64,000 nt of DNA from Leptospiraceae bacterium (GCA_026418015.1 JAOACE010000021.1:1-64000), one strand, 5' to 3'. Shown: positions 29,315-39,876, numbered from the stretch's first letter. The notes: a model not told the origin generated them from the letters alone. Made by a program: numbers and translations.

Positions 29315-30634
29315 ATGAAGCTAGAACAAAAATCCTTTTCCAAAAAACAATGGGATATCATTACATCAAAATATCCCCATAAACAAGTAATAGCGGCGGC
29401 AGGTAGTGGAAAAACCAGAACTGTTATTGGATATACGATGTATTCACTAGAACAAAAAAGTCAAAACAAAATATTATTGTTAACGTTTAGTAGAAAAGCT
29501 TGCGAAGAGATGATGTATCGAATTCCTCAAGAATATTCAAAACATGTGGAAATTCGTACGTTTCATGCTTTTTGTTATCATTATATTAAAAATTACCATC
29601 CAGAGTATTCTAAGTATTCGTTTAAAATTCTTTTAGAAGAAGAAAAAAACGAAATTATCAAACAAATTTTGTATCAAAATCCAAAAAAAACCTATGGAAT
29701 TCCTTATCCAGTTTTGATAAATTCAATCCATCATATTCAATACAAAATACCAGAATTGTACAATATATTGATCGAAGAAATACAAAAATATAAACAAGAA
29801 AATCATTATCTGGAATTCGAAGATTTAATAGAAATCGTATTAGATGGATTATCGAAAAAACAACCTTGGATAGAGCCACTTTTACAGAATTATCAACATG
29901 TTGTGGTAGATGAATTTCAGGATACAGATCCCAAACAAATGCAATTTTTACAATTACTTAAACCAGAAAAACTATTGGTAGTAGGGGATGATTGGCAAGC
30001 TATCTATGGTTTTCGCGGTGCAACAATTGAACCTTTCTTTAAGTTTAAAGCTTTGTTTCAAAAATCAAAAATATTTAAATTAGACGAAAATTATCGCAGT
30101 TTAGAACCAATAGTAAAAGTAGGAAATTTTATTATATCTAAATCCTCTAAAAAAAGTTTTAAAAATGTAAGAGCCATTCGAGGCAACGATCTAAAAATTC
30201 CCGTATTGGGTTACTACTTAGGTTTTTTTAAAAACTATGATTTTATTATAAATTTGATCAATCAATATAATGGAATGATGTTAGTTCGTAGCAATTATCG
30301 AAAACGTTTTTGGCTAAATCAAGGCTTAAAATTCGAAAACATATTAACAATCCACAAATCCAAAGGATTAGAATTTTCTATCGTTTTTATCGATATTACT
30401 AAAGGTTGGAGTGGAGAAAATCACTTAACAGACGAAGAGATAAGGGTATTATATGTAGCAATCACAAGAGCGCAAAATCTATGTATTATTTTAGTAAACA
30501 CAGAAATAAACTCTTTAGAATCTTTTATCTACAAGAAGTTAATAAAAAATCAAATCATGTTTGTAGATGATCGATTACTCCTTAAATATATCGAAAAAGA
30601 AAATATTTATAGAAACTCTTTAATTAAAAGTTAA
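29315..30634 (+). CDS. Small UvrD/Rep-like superfamily 1 helicase
   Basis: An ATP-dependent 3'-to-5' DNA helicase by family. Walker A is AAAGSGKTRTV (about residues 28-38). Motif II is VVDEFQDTDPKQ (about 196-207). Motif III is VVGDDWQAIYGFRGA, motif IV follows with ENYRS, and the last motifs are TIHKSKGLEFSIVFI and LYVAITRAQ. At 439 residues it is far shorter than UvrD or PcrA (about 700), because the 1B and 2B subdomains are reduced. A TTG at 29297 and GTG at 29300 are alternative starts. It lies between divergent ssb and the TetR gene. Confidence 0.85.
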   Translation: MKLEQKSFSKKQWDIITSKYPHKQVIAAAGSGKTRTVIGYTMYSLEQKSQNKILLLTFSRKACEEMMYRIPQEYSKHVEIRTFHAFCYHYIKNYHPEYSKYSFKILLEEEKNEIIKQILYQNPKKTYGIPYPVLINSIHHIQYKIPELYNILIEEIQKYKQENHYLEFEDLIEIVLDGLSKKQPWIEPLLQNYQHVVVDEFQDTDPKQMQFLQLLKPEKLLVVGDDWQAIYGFRGATIEPFFKFKALFQKSKIFKLDENYRSLEPIVKVGNFIISKSSKKSFKNVRAIRGNDLKIPVLGYYLGFFKNYDFIINLINQYNGMMLVRSNYRKRFWLNQGLKFENILTIHKSKGLEFSIVFIDITKGWSGENHLTDEEIRVLYVAITRAQNLCIILVNTEINSLESFIYKKLIKNQIMFVDDRLLLKYIEKENIYRNSLIKS

Positions 30635-30636
30635 TA

Positions 30637-31368
30637 TTAAGATTGTTTTACTTTTAATCCGGCGATAAAAACGTTTACAGAAAAATCTACGAGTTGATAT
30701 AGATCTTGTTTTAGTAATGTTAGATTATTTCTGTGGTTTAAAATCAATATACCTTCTAACAAAGCCCAAATACCTGTAGCAGCAGCGCCCGAATTTTCTA
30801 CCATAAATTCTTTTTTTTGTTTTCCTAATCGAATAATAGATTCGATAAATCTTAACACATCTCTTGCTTTTACATGAATTTCTCTACTTATTCGAGAGTG
30901 GTTTTCTCTAAGTTCCTCTTCCGATAAATTTAACACTGCAATAATATCAAAATATTCAGGGTTTTGAACATAAAAATCAACATAACTTTTCGCCAATATT
31001 TTTAACAAAAATTCCGCAGATTCTTTATCGGGATCGTAGCTTTTTACAGAATTTCTTAATTGTTGTTCTAACTGAAGAATACCCTCAAATAAAACATTTT
31101 TGTAAATCGTTAGCTTGTTATCAAAATACAAATAAAAAGTACCAATACTTACCCCTGCTTTATCAGTAATATCTTTTATCGTTGTATTTTTATATCCATT
31201 TTCGAAAAAAATAATTTTTGCAGCATTTAATAATGCTGTTTTTCGGATATTTCTTGCCTCTTCTGTTCTTGCTCTTCTGAATAAATTATTTTCTTGTATA
31301 GTTTTTTGGATTTGTTCTTGGGATTCAATTTCGTTGAATGTTTGGTTTTGTATAACTCTCTCTTCCAT
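30637..31368 (-). CDS. TetR family transcriptional regulator
   Basis: A 243-residue regulator. The DNA-binding domain (about residues 35-85) contains the typical AAKIIFFENGYKNTTIKDI and AGVSIGTFYLYFDNK helix-turn-helix segments. The ligand-binding C-terminal part is unassigned. The start is ATG 31368, with a G-rich Shine-Dalgarno (GGGGG at 31374-31378 on the opposite strand); a GTG further up is out of preference. It is divergent from rpiB, so it may control itself and that gene. The ligand and targets are unknown. Confidence 0.85.
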   Translation of the reverse strand: MEERVIQNQTFNEIESQEQIQKTIQENNLFRRARTEEARNIRKTALLNAAKIIFFENGYKNTTIKDITDKAGVSIGTFYLYFDNKLTIYKNVLFEGILQLEQQLRNSVKSYDPDKESAEFLLKILAKSYVDFYVQNPEYFDIIAVLNLSEEELRENHSRISREIHVKARDVLRFIESIIRLGKQKKEFMVENSGAAATGIWALLEGILILNHRNNLTLLKQDLYQLVDFSVNVFIAGLKVKQS

Positions 31369-31380
31369 ATTAACCCCCAC

Positions 31381-31411
31381 TTACAGATTATTTTTATAAA
31401 TTATATTGTAA
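31381..31411. promoter_or_regulatory. Candidate TetR-type operator
   Basis: TTACA (31381-31385) and TGTAA (31407-31411) are ends of an imperfect inverted repeat in the intergenic region directly in front of the TetR gene. It is a reasonable autoregulatory site but is AT-rich and unproved. Confidence 0.3.
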
Positions 31412-31486
31412 AGTTGGATTTTGTTAATTTAAATTTTTCTTATAAACAGAATTGACATTTGGAAAATCCGTTTTTTCCAAGTTCTT

Positions 31487-31966
31487 ATGAAGGTAGCAAT
31501 ATCTAGTGATGAATGGTGCGAATTAGTAGACGTTGTTCTAGAAGAATGTAAAAACAAAGGATTTGAGGTTATCTATTTTGGTCCTAAAAAAAATGAATCT
31601 TCTACGGATTGGCCCTTGGTTTCTGCAAAAGTGGCATGTCTTGTTGCTAATAAAAGTGTAGATTATGGCATTGTTATGTGTTGGACTGGTACTGGTGCTA
31701 CCCTTGCTGCGAATAAAATCAAAGGTGTACGGGCGGCTCTATGTTTTGATGCAGAAACAGCAAAAGGAGCAAAAATCTGGAATCATGCGAATGTATTAGG
31801 AATGAGTTTACGATTAACAACACCCTTCAAGGCAAAAGAAATCCTCCATGCATTTTTCGATACGCCCTATAGCCAAGACGAATGGAATAAAAGACAAATG
31901 GCAACCATTTCCGAACTAGAAGAAAAACAATGCAAATTTTTTAAAGATATAGAAACAAACGATTAG
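31487..31966 (+). CDS. RpiB/LacA/LacB family sugar-phosphate isomerase, CWTGTG variant
   Basis: A 159-residue member of the family that includes ribose-5-phosphate isomerase B and galactose-6-phosphate isomerase. The active-site loop reads C65-W66-T67-G68-T69-G70, where RpiB usually has CGTG. The rest of the motif (IAANK-like ANKIKGVRAALCFD) is conserved. The Gly-to-Trp change is seen in some actinobacterial relatives, as far as I remember, so a different sugar-phosphate substrate is possible. TTGACA lies 29 bases upstream of the ATG, without a convincing -10. Confidence 0.8.
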   Translation: MKVAISSDEWCELVDVVLEECKNKGFEVIYFGPKKNESSTDWPLVSAKVACLVANKSVDYGIVMCWTGTGATLAANKIKGVRAALCFDAETAKGAKIWNHANVLGMSLRLTTPFKAKEILHAFFDTPYSQDEWNKRQMATISELEEKQCKFFKDIETND

Positions 31967-32075
31967 TATATTTTTTTATTGGTTCAGTTAATTTTTCTTG
32001 ATCATTTTTAGTACATTGTAAAATTCTGGTTTTACGTATTCGAGTAAAATAAAAAAATTAATAAAAAGGGTTATT

Positions 32076-32798
32076 ATGAAGTTTTCTTGCATAAATCTTT
32101 TCTTTGTCATCGTCTTAATTTTCGGTATAAATTCATTATATTCTGAACCAATTTTGGAAAAAAACTCAGAAATTAAAGAAATCGAAAAAAATTGGTTAAA
32201 AGAATTAAACAAAATAGAAAAAGAAACAACGAATCCTGTAAATAATTCTCAAAGCCCTACTAATCCCAAACAAACACTTTTTGGAGAAGGACCATCTTTT
32301 ATAGAACTATTTATACGGTTTGTTTTGATTTTAGGTATTTTTGGAGCATCTTTTTACTTTGTGATAAAATACTTTAAAAAGAAAAACCTTATTTTAAACG
32401 ATGCATTTGCTCCAATTCAGGTATTAGCTTCAATTCCTATTATGTCGGGTAAGTTCTTACAAATTGTGGATGTAGCAGGTCAAATTATGATATTAGGGAT
32501 TTCTGAAAACAATGTTAGTTTAATTCAAATTGTAGAAAATAGTATTGTATCCGAAAAAATACGTCTTTGGCACGAAGAATATAAAAAAAAGCAAAATGTT
32601 CCACCAATTCAGTGGAATAATATCTTAGAAAAAATATTTGGTAAACCATTTAGCTTTTGGCATGAGGACACAGAAAAACAAAACAAGAGGGATTTTTTAT
32701 CCTACCTAAACAATCAACCCTCCGAAGTAAGATGGGACGATCTACAACAGCTTTTAGAAATTCAAAAAAACAAACTAAAAAAACTTAAAGAAGAATAA
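32076..32798 (+). CDS. fliO: Flagellar export protein FliO
   Basis: FliO helps assemble the flagellar export gate, mainly by stabilising FliP. It has an N-terminal signal-like segment (about residues 1-24), then a membrane span near residues 88-107. The FliO pattern follows: [31 protein letters not shown] near residues 110-140. The 240 residues exceed the 100-150 of many FliO proteins because of an extra tail. It is the first gene of the fliO-P-Q-R-flhB-flhA operon, 2 bases before fliP. Confidence 0.85.
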   Translation: MKFSCINLFFVIVLIFGINSLYSEPILEKNSEIKEIEKNWLKELNKIEKETTNPVNNSQSPTNPKQTLFGEGPSFIELFIRFVLILGIFGASFYFVIKYFKKKNLILNDAFAPIQVLASIPIMSGKFLQIVDVAGQIMILGISENNVSLIQIVENSIVSEKIRLWHEEYKKKQNVPPIQWNNILEKIFGKPFSFWHEDTEKQNKRDFLSYLNNQPSEVRWDDLQQLLEIQKNKLKKLKEE

Positions 32799-32800
32799 TT

Positions 32801-33574
32801 ATGAAGTTACCAAAATCATTATTTTTATTCATTCTAATTTTTCTAATGCCAATCATGCTATATTCTCAAGAAATTCCTAATATTAGTATACCAGTAATTC
32901 CTGGGGTTCGTGCAGCAAAAAATGGACAAGAAGCATCGATGTCTTTGATGCTCATTTTATTAGTTTCTTTCTTGAGTTTAGCTCCAGCTTTAATCATGAT
33001 GATAACCTCGTATACAAAAATCATCATTGTATTGGACTTTATTCGTAGAGCATTAGCATTACAAAATATGCCTCCCAATCAGGTTTTGTTTAGTTTAGGA
33101 TTGTTCTTAACCTTTTATATCATGGCACCAACAATAAAGGAATTTAACGAATCAGCATTACAGCCCTATTTAGAAGGAAATAAAATGTCTACTCCACAAT
33201 TCTTACAAAAAGCCATCGTTCCTTTTAGAAAATTCATGATAAAACAAATTGGAAAAGATGGTGCAAAAGAAATTGCTTTATTCGTTAAGCTTGCTGGAAA
33301 AAATCTTCAAGATATAAAAAGCATCGAAGATATTGATACTTATATTTTAATACCAGCTTTTATGTTATCCGAAATGAAGAAGGCATTTATTATTGGTATT
33401 TTGATTTTTATTCCCTTTATCGTAATCGATCTTGTTGTTGCATCTACTCTGATGTCTATGGGTATGATCATGCTACCACCAGCAATGATTTCTCTGCCGT
33501 TTAAAATTATTTTGTTTATTCTTGTGGACGGTTGGCATTTAATCACCTATAACTTAGTGCAATCTTATATGTAG
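32801..33574 (+). CDS. fliP: Flagellar export gate protein FliP
   Basis: A core subunit of the flagellar type III export gate in the inner membrane. A signal peptide is followed by several membrane spans. The family segment [30 protein letters not shown] is present around residues 67-97, and [32 protein letters not shown] follows near 180-212. At 257 residues it is the usual length. It lies 2 bases after fliO and 9 bases before fliQ. Confidence 0.96.
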   Translation: MKLPKSLFLFILIFLMPIMLYSQEIPNISIPVIPGVRAAKNGQEASMSLMLILLVSFLSLAPALIMMITSYTKIIIVLDFIRRALALQNMPPNQVLFSLGLFLTFYIMAPTIKEFNESALQPYLEGNKMSTPQFLQKAIVPFRKFMIKQIGKDGAKEIALFVKLAGKNLQDIKSIEDIDTYILIPAFMLSEMKKAFIIGILIFIPFIVIDLVVASTLMSMGMIMLPPAMISLPFKIILFILVDGWHLITYNLVQSYM

Positions 33575-33583
33575 GAGTAAAGA

Positions 33584-33847
33584 ATGAGCGAAACAGACAT
33601 AATAAAATTAACTTACGATACATTGATTGTCACTTTAAAAGTATCTGCACCATTGTTGATTATCAGTTTGATTACAGGATTAGTTGTATCGATATTACAA
33701 ACAACCACATCTATTCAAGAACAGACCTTAACATTTGTTCCAAAGCTGTTAGCAGTTTTTTTGGCAATACTATTTTTTTCTGCTTATATTATTCATACTA
33801 TATCAGATTTTACCATTGAACTATTTAATTTAATTGTTAAGTTTTAA
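33584..33847 (+). CDS. fliQ: Flagellar export gate protein FliQ
   Basis: A small (87-residue) export-gate protein with two membrane spans. The family core reads LLIISLITGLVVSILQTTT followed by IQEQTLTFVPKLLAVFLA. AGGAG precedes the ATG. It sits between fliP and fliR, 5 bases before fliR. Confidence 0.95.
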   Translation: MSETDIIKLTYDTLIVTLKVSAPLLIISLITGLVVSILQTTTSIQEQTLTFVPKLLAVFLAILFFSAYIIHTISDFTIELFNLIVKF

Positions 33848-33852
33848 TTTAT

Positions 33853-34665
33853 ATGGAACCGTTTTTTAAAGGATTTTGGGTATATCTTTTGATTTTAGCA
33901 CGTTTGATAGGAATCATTATGCTTTTGCCAGTATTTTCTTCAGAGAATATTCCTTTTCGCTTTCGAATGAGTTTAGCTTTCTTTCTTTCGTTTGTTTATT
34001 TTCCCTTAGTTGGCGAATATCTTCCAAAAGTTGCCTTTGAAAATTTCTATCAATATTTATTAGAATTGATTTCTCAATTTCTTATAGGTTTGGTGATAAG
34101 TTTTTTTATTACCGTTATTTTTAGTGCTTTTATCATTACAGGGGAATTTTTTAGTGTTCAGATGGGAGTATCTTTTTCGGAAGTTTTAGATCCGCAATCC
34201 GAAGTTTCTGTGCCAATTATTGGTACTTTAAAAAACCTTATTGCGATTTTGATCTTTCTAACTGTGGATTTCGAAATCGATGGTATTTACGTTCCCGCGT
34301 ATTTACATATCTTTCGAGCAGTTTATTATTCATTTATTGCTGTGCCGACGTTTGTTTATAGCTTTCAGACCATTGGTGGTTTAATGAACTATGTAGATCA
34401 ATCCTTCGGTCTTATGTTTCTGATAGCTTTAAAAATTGGTTTACCATTGGTGGGAATTTTATTTATTACTTCTGTTGCTTTAGGAATTGCTGGTAAAGCA
34501 TCACCTCAATTAAATTTGTTGAATATGGGTTTGCAAATTAATATCATCACTGGTTTGATTGTATTGATCATTCTTTTTCCAGTGATTATTCCCTTAATCA
34601 GGGATTCTTTTCATATTATTATGGATTTTTTAGGAGAGATGTTCCGTGTTTGGCCTAAGGGATAA
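33853..34665 (+). CDS. fliR: Flagellar export gate protein FliR
   Basis: A polytopic export-gate protein. The N-terminal part has ARLIGIIMLLPVFSSENIPFRFRMSL. Later segments include GEFFSVQMGVSFSEVLDPQS (about residues 97-116), and several membrane spans follow. At 270 residues it is normal. It has no strong Shine-Dalgarno sequence and is probably coupled to fliQ. FlhB starts 1 base after its stop codon. Confidence 0.94.
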   Translation: MEPFFKGFWVYLLILARLIGIIMLLPVFSSENIPFRFRMSLAFFLSFVYFPLVGEYLPKVAFENFYQYLLELISQFLIGLVISFFITVIFSAFIITGEFFSVQMGVSFSEVLDPQSEVSVPIIGTLKNLIAILIFLTVDFEIDGIYVPAYLHIFRAVYYSFIAVPTFVYSFQTIGGLMNYVDQSFGLMFLIALKIGLPLVGILFITSVALGIAGKASPQLNLLNMGLQINIITGLIVLIILFPVIIPLIRDSFHIIMDFLGEMFRVWPKG

Positions 34666-34666
34666 T

Positions 34667-35857
34667 ATGTTAAATTTAATTTATAAAATATTTAATATAA
34701 ATTTTTTAGTAGATGAACCTGAATTTAAGTGTTATGATTTAATCAACTCCATTGATATTGATAGGCTTGATATAGATTTCCAACGCTTTGCAGCAGAAGA
34801 CGAAGGAAGAACAGAAGAGCCTACAGAAAGAAGAAAACGAGAAGAACGCGAAAAAGGAAATGTCCCTCGAACCAATGAAATTCCATCTGCTTTAATTTTA
34901 TTAGCAACTGTTCTAACAATATTTCTTTTTTCTACGTATATCGTATCTCAGATATTCGAAATTTTTCATTTTTATTATTCACAGATTGCTAATGTTCAAA
35001 ACCTTCAAGTCGAAGATATAAAAGAAATTTTAAGGAATTTATTTTTTCATACTGGTAAGGTTGTTTTTCCCATCGTTTTTGTAAGTTTTCTTTTTGGTAT
35101 AATTGGAAATGTTGTTCAAGTAGGATTTTTGTTTACTCTTCGTCCATTAGAATTTCAATTAGAAAGAATCATCCCTGATTTTAAAAGAATTCTACCTACA
35201 AGAAGAAATATTGTCAATCTATTAAAAACCCTTCTTCAAATTATTGTTATATTAATTATTACGTTTCTTCTTATAAAAGAAGATTTAATACCTATGCTTA
35301 AAACATCTGGTACAGATTTAAGAAAAGCCGTTTATGTTTTTGGAATTGTTGCATTAAAAGTATTTTTAGTAGCTGGTATAATTTTACTTATTTTAGCCAT
35401 TTTAGATTATTTTTATCAAAGATACGAATACATGGAAAATTTAAAAATGACTGTATCGGAAGTAAAACAAGAATTAAAAGAAGAAATTGGAGATCCCTTA
35501 ATCAAACGAAGACAAAGGGAGAGAGCATTGGAAATTTTACAAAATCGTTCTGCTTTAACAAAAGTCAAAGAAGCAGATGTGGTGATTACGAACCCAACCC
35601 ACTATGCCATTGCATTGCAGTACAATTATCCTTTTGATAATGCCCCAAAGGTGATTGCAAAGGGGAAGGATCATATCGCTATATTGATGCGAAACATAGC
35701 AAAAGAAAATAACATTCCCATAGAAGAAAATCCACCTCTTGCAAGAGAACTATACCAAAAAGTAAATATAGGAGACGAAATTCCAGAAGAATTCCATCGA
35801 ACAGTTGCAATTATTTATCAAAAGTTAGATAAAATTAGAAAAATAATTAGAAGGTAA
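34667..35857 (+). CDS. flhB: Flagellar export apparatus switch protein FlhB
   Basis: FlhB controls the change from rod/hook to filament export by self-cleavage. The NPTH cleavage site is present in [17 protein letters not shown] near residue 310. About 40 residues precede the conserved [18 protein letters not shown] start, ending in a [12 protein letters not shown] stretch; extensions with this kind of ending are typical of spirochaete FlhB. Four membrane spans follow. A GTG at 34646 overlapping fliR is a possible but less likely start. The length is 396 residues. Confidence 0.93.
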   Translation: MLNLIYKIFNINFLVDEPEFKCYDLINSIDIDRLDIDFQRFAAEDEGRTEEPTERRKREEREKGNVPRTNEIPSALILLATVLTIFLFSTYIVSQIFEIFHFYYSQIANVQNLQVEDIKEILRNLFFHTGKVVFPIVFVSFLFGIIGNVVQVGFLFTLRPLEFQLERIIPDFKRILPTRRNIVNLLKTLLQIIVILIITFLLIKEDLIPMLKTSGTDLRKAVYVFGIVALKVFLVAGIILLILAILDYFYQRYEYMENLKMTVSEVKQELKEEIGDPLIKRRQRERALEILQNRSALTKVKEADVVITNPTHYAIALQYNYPFDNAPKVIAKGKDHIAILMRNIAKENNIPIEENPPLARELYQKVNIGDEIPEEFHRTVAIIYQKLDKIRKIIRR

Positions 35858-35862
35858 TTTTT

Positions 35863-37995
35863 ATGAATCAATACATAACCATTATAAGAAAGTATTTAAG
35901 TAATAGTGATTCTCTTTTAGGAATTGGTGTAATATTTATTTTAGCACTAATCATCATTCCTTTGCCCGGATCGATATTGGATGCTTTGATAGCTATAAGT
36001 TTGCTTTCGGGCATACTGATTTTGTTGACTTCATTAAGTGTTACATCACCAGCAGAATTTAGTTCTTTTCCAACCCTATTGTTGATTACTACTATCTTTC
36101 GTATTGCGCTTAATGTTTCTACAACAAGGTTGATCTTAACCAAAGGTCCTGCTGCGGACTCTTCTTTGATCAATGCATTTGGTACTTTTGTCATTGGTGG
36201 TGGTGGAAATTTATTTACTATCGTTGTTGGAATTATCATCTTTATAATTCTAACATTAGTTCAAATTATCGTTATCACAAGAGGTGCAACACGTGTATCC
36301 GAAGTAGCAGCAAGGTTCGCATTGGATTCTATGCCGGGTAAACAAATGGCTATCGATGCAGATTTAAGTGCAGGATATATTGACGAAGCAGAAGCAAGAC
36401 GAAGAAGACAAGCCCTTCAACAAGAGATGAATTTCTACGGAGCAATGGATGGTGCCTCCAAGTTTGTTCAAGGAGATGTACGATTAGGTTTAGTTATAAC
36501 TGCAATCAACATTGTTGGTGGAATGATTATTGGAGTTACTATTCAAAATTTAGGTTTTATGGAAGCATTACAGGTTTATACAAGATTTACCATTGGTGAT
36601 GGATTGGTGTCTCAGATTCCTGCTCTTTTGATTTCGACTGCAACAGGTGTGGTAGTAGCTCGATCTTCCGCAGGAGATTCTTTACCAACAGAACTGTCAA
36701 AACAGTTATTTAGCAACGCGAACCTTTTGTATTTAACTGGGATTTTCTTAATTCTTGCAGGGTTTATTCCAGGTTTCCCCATGTTTACGTTGTTTTTGTT
36801 GGGTGCTGGTTTAATTTATTTAGCTACTCGTATGGAAAAAGCAGCGAAATTCGAAAAAGAAAAACAAATTCAAGAGGCTCAAAAACAAAAACAAGAAGAA
36901 GAAAAAAAACCAGAAAGTTATCTTGAACATCTTAAATCCGAACCATTAGAGATAGAAGTTGGATATAACCTTGTTCCATTGGTGGATCCAAAAAGTGGAG
37001 GTACTTTGCTCGAACAAATATCGCGATTAAGAAGACGATATGCGATGGAATTGGGATTAATCGTTCCACCTGTAAGAATTCGAGATAATATGAATCTTGA
37101 ACCAGATGAATATGCAATTCGACTCCACGGAACACTTATAGCAAATGCAAAAGTTGAACCCGATAAATTGTTAGCAATCGATACAGGAAGGACTAAAGGA
37201 CCAATCCCCAACGCAGATGAAGTTAGAGAACCTACCTATCAATTACGTTCTTATTGGATCGATCCATCGAGAAAAAGCGAAGCAGAAGATTTAGGATATG
37301 ATGTTGTAGATCCCTCTACTGTTATTGCAACCCATTTATCAGCACTCATACAACAGAATAGTCATGAAATTTTAGGAAGACAAGAAATCAAAAATATGAT
37401 CGATAAAATAAAAGAAGATGCACCTGTTATTGTAGACGAAGTGTTAAACCAAAAACAAATTCGTTTAGACGTCATTCAATTAGTCTTGCAAAATTTACTA
37501 AAAGAAAACGTTTCTATAAAAAACTTAGCAAAAATCCTCGAAGCAATTTCTACAAACTGGGAACGATCACAAGGAGATCCTTATTTATTAACAGAAGCAG
37601 TAAGGCAATCTATTCGAAGACAAATTGTAGGTGATTATATCGATCAAAATAAAACCTTAAAGGCAATCTTAATACATCCAGAAGTTGATCAAAAATTAAG
37701 AGAAGGTATACACAGAGATCCCGAAGAAGGATTTATCTTGGCTTTAAACCCTTATTTCCAGATCGAATTACAGAATATCCTGGCATCTGAATACAAAAAA
37801 GCAAACGAAATGGGCATTTATCCTGTATTCTTAACAAGTCGATCTGTGCGGGCTGGGTTGTTTTATATACTAGAAAGGTTGTTTCCTTCGAAAAATTTTG
37901 CAGTAATCGCACACGAAGAAATTCCACCAGATATAAAGATCGAAAGAGTATCCGAAGTGACCATAGAACAATTCGAAAAAGAGAATGCAACCTAG
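35863..37995 (+). CDS. flhA: Flagellar export gate protein FlhA
   Basis: The large export-gate ring protein. The N-terminal half has eight membrane spans, with the conserved [15 protein letters not shown] and [25 protein letters not shown] segments. The cytoplasmic half (from about residue 350) binds export chaperones and holds the [19 protein letters not shown] segment. At 710 residues it is normal. It starts 5 bases after flhB and ends the flagellar genes here; flhF and flhG do not follow, as they do in many bacteria. Confidence 0.96.
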   Translation: MNQYITIIRKYLSNSDSLLGIGVIFILALIIIPLPGSILDALIAISLLSGILILLTSLSVTSPAEFSSFPTLLLITTIFRIALNVSTTRLILTKGPAADSSLINAFGTFVIGGGGNLFTIVVGIIIFIILTLVQIIVITRGATRVSEVAARFALDSMPGKQMAIDADLSAGYIDEAEARRRRQALQQEMNFYGAMDGASKFVQGDVRLGLVITAINIVGGMIIGVTIQNLGFMEALQVYTRFTIGDGLVSQIPALLISTATGVVVARSSAGDSLPTELSKQLFSNANLLYLTGIFLILAGFIPGFPMFTLFLLGAGLIYLATRMEKAAKFEKEKQIQEAQKQKQEEEKKPESYLEHLKSEPLEIEVGYNLVPLVDPKSGGTLLEQISRLRRRYAMELGLIVPPVRIRDNMNLEPDEYAIRLHGTLIANAKVEPDKLLAIDTGRTKGPIPNADEVREPTYQLRSYWIDPSRKSEAEDLGYDVVDPSTVIATHLSALIQQNSHEILGRQEIKNMIDKIKEDAPVIVDEVLNQKQIRLDVIQLVLQNLLKENVSIKNLAKILEAISTNWERSQGDPYLLTEAVRQSIRRQIVGDYIDQNKTLKAILIHPEVDQKLREGIHRDPEEGFILALNPYFQIELQNILASEYKKANEMGIYPVFLTSRSVRAGLFYILERLFPSKNFAVIAHEEIPPDIKIERVSEVTIEQFEKENAT

Positions 37996-38019
37996 AGATT
38001 GTTAAAAAAAACGACCTTT

Positions 38020-39138
38020 ATGTATAAGATAATATTTTCTTTATTGTTTGTTTTTTTGTTTGGTTGCAATATAACTAACAAAAGCGATACAGATATTCAT
38101 ATAAATTTTATTATAAATGATTTAAACTATTATAATTTTACCAGGATGGTTTTTTTCCCTAAAGAAAAGATTACTCTATTAGTTTTTTATAATCCTGAAT
38201 CTTACTTAGAAGAAAATCCAGAAAAACTCAATAATACCAACATCGATTTTAAAAAATATCAAGATCAGAAAAACGATGTTGAAAAAAAAGTAAAAATTTT
38301 TAATAAAATTACTCAAAAAAATGAAAATTTTTATCTCCGTATCGATAGAGATAATTTTATACGTTTTATAAATTTTATTAATGGAATAAAAATATTTTTG
38401 CCTTCGAATTTAGAATTAGAAAATACAGATTACCTACATATAAAAGGGGATCATACATATTTTGGAGAAAATCTCTATGAATTTTTTACTTTGAACGAAC
38501 GATACGAAAGTGGAAGTTATCATATTATTTCTCAGAATAAACATTTTCGTTTCGAAACGATGATGTTAAATTTAATTTTTCAGCTAAAATTTAAAAAAGA
38601 AATTCTACAAAAACAAAACCAGCTAGATATTTTATATAGTTTTTTTAATACAAACCTTTCTAAAAATGATTTTCAGAATTTTTTGGAATCCCTAGTAGAA
38701 TATGATTTTTTAATCGTAGAAGCACCATTGATACCAGTAAAGTTTCCCACAAACTCAGAAACAGATCTATTTGTTCATATCCCTAAATCGAAAGAATTAT
38801 ACAATCATTATTTGAATAAAATCAAAAGTAATAACATTCTAAAAGATCCCATTACCTTAGAAATTTTGAATGCAAGTGGTATAAATCGACTTGCTAATCG
38901 TGTAAAAGCTATCATAGATTCTCAGAATTATAAGGTATTAGCAACGGATAACTTTTCTTTTGATTTAGACGAAACATTCTTGATTTGCAACAATGGAAAT
39001 AGTTTAGAATTAAAACAATTAATTGGTTTACTTTATATTCCAGAAAAAAATATTTATTTTTTAAGAAGAATAAAAGATGTGGGTTTTACTTATATATTAG
39101 GACATGATTTTAACGTAAAAAAATTTTTAAAGCGATAA
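38020..39138 (+). CDS. LytR-CpsA-Psr-like lipoprotein with LytR_C domain
   Basis: The N-terminus MYKIIFSLLFVFLFGC is a lipoprotein signal with the acylated Cys at residue 16. The C-terminal part (about residues 275-370) matches the LytR_C domain, beginning LEILNASGINRLANRVK. The middle has a weak LCP-like pattern (RFINFINGIKIFLP, then a loop rich in charged residues), but the Arg/Asp residues that mark LCP transferases are not clear. LCP proteins attach glycopolymers to peptidoglycan. A TTG at 37999 would add 7 residues. Directly followed by rsfS. Confidence 0.65.
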   Translation: MYKIIFSLLFVFLFGCNITNKSDTDIHINFIINDLNYYNFTRMVFFPKEKITLLVFYNPESYLEENPEKLNNTNIDFKKYQDQKNDVEKKVKIFNKITQKNENFYLRIDRDNFIRFINFINGIKIFLPSNLELENTDYLHIKGDHTYFGENLYEFFTLNERYESGSYHIISQNKHFRFETMMLNLIFQLKFKKEILQKQNQLDILYSFFNTNLSKNDFQNFLESLVEYDFLIVEAPLIPVKFPTNSETDLFVHIPKSKELYNHYLNKIKSNNILKDPITLEILNASGINRLANRVKAIIDSQNYKVLATDNFSFDLDETFLICNNGNSLELKQLIGLLYIPEKNIYFLRRIKDVGFTYILGHDFNVKKFLKR

Positions 39139-39140
39139 TT

Positions 39141-39554
39141 ATGAAGGTAAAAAAAAGCAAAAAAATATTGTATCAACTTCCCTCAGAGAACAAAAAAACA
39201 AGAAAGTTAGCAGAAGACATTGTGAATTTCTTAGAAGATAAAAAGATGCAAGACATTCGATTGATCAATTTAGAAAAAGTAAATCCTTATTTTTGTTTTT
39301 TCATCATTGCTTCTGCGAATTCTTATTTGCAATTAAAGACCATTACAAGAGAATTGCACAAGAATTTTGGTGTTTATCTGGATCAAAAGCGAGCGAAGTC
39401 AGATGACGTAGAATCTGGTTGGGTGATCTACGATTTTATCGACATTGTTGTACATCTATTTATACCAGAACAACGAGCTTATTATAACTTGGAAAAACTA
39501 TGGGGCGATGCAAATGTTATCTATACTTCAGAAACAAAACAATTCCAATGGTAG
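39141..39554 (+). CDS. rsfS: Ribosome silencing factor RsfS
   Basis: RsfS binds ribosomal protein L14 and blocks subunit joining during starvation. The protein shows the family core: the YFCFFIIASANSYLQLKTI segment, then SGWVIYDFIDIVVHLFIPEQRAYYNLEKLW with the conserved DFIDIVVH and Y-LE-LW. It is 137 residues, as usual. It starts 2 bases after the LCP-like gene. Its 3' end overlaps a convergent membrane-protein gene by 38 bases. Confidence 0.93.
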   Translation: MKVKKSKKILYQLPSENKKTRKLAEDIVNFLEDKKMQDIRLINLEKVNPYFCFFIIASANSYLQLKTITRELHKNFGVYLDQKRAKSDDVESGWVIYDFIDIVVHLFIPEQRAYYNLEKLWGDANVIYTSETKQFQW

Positions 39555-39876
39555 AAATTAGATAAATTACAAGAGAAACCCAAAATTCAATGATTAAAAC
39601 AAATGGAAAAAACACAAATAAACTCATTAGACAGAGAGAAAAGAGTTTTTTTAGCTTCTTTTCCTTAGACGGTATAAATAGCGACGCTAAACCAAATAAA
39701 CTAAAAATCATTAAATAAATAAACAAAGTATAAGAGATAATTTTTTGTGTAATATCTGGTATGGGATTATAAATCAATTTTATTATGCTCATCGTAGAAA
39801 TCAAAAAAATTATTAATCCCAAGAACAAAACGAACATATTTTCAAAATTTTTTAGTTTTTGGACTAGTTGCTTCAT
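39517..39876 (-). CDS. Small four-span membrane protein, unknown
   Basis: A 119-residue, very hydrophobic protein with about four membrane spans (residues about 15-35, 44-64, 75-95 and 98-116). No family is recognised. It ends within rsfS on the opposite strand. It starts directly after the stop of the methyltransferase gene at 39877, so they are probably in one operon. Confidence 0.55.
   Translation of the reverse strand: MKQLVQKLKNFENMFVLFLGLIIFLISTMSIIKLIYNPIPDITQKIISYTLFIYLMIFSLFGLASLFIPSKEKKLKKLFSLCLMSLFVFFPFVLIIEFWVSLVIYLISTIGIVLFLKYR

Noticed and set aside
35868-37990. Minus-strand frames inside flhA
   Set aside because: They lie wholly within the strong flhA coding sequence and have no family features or start signals.
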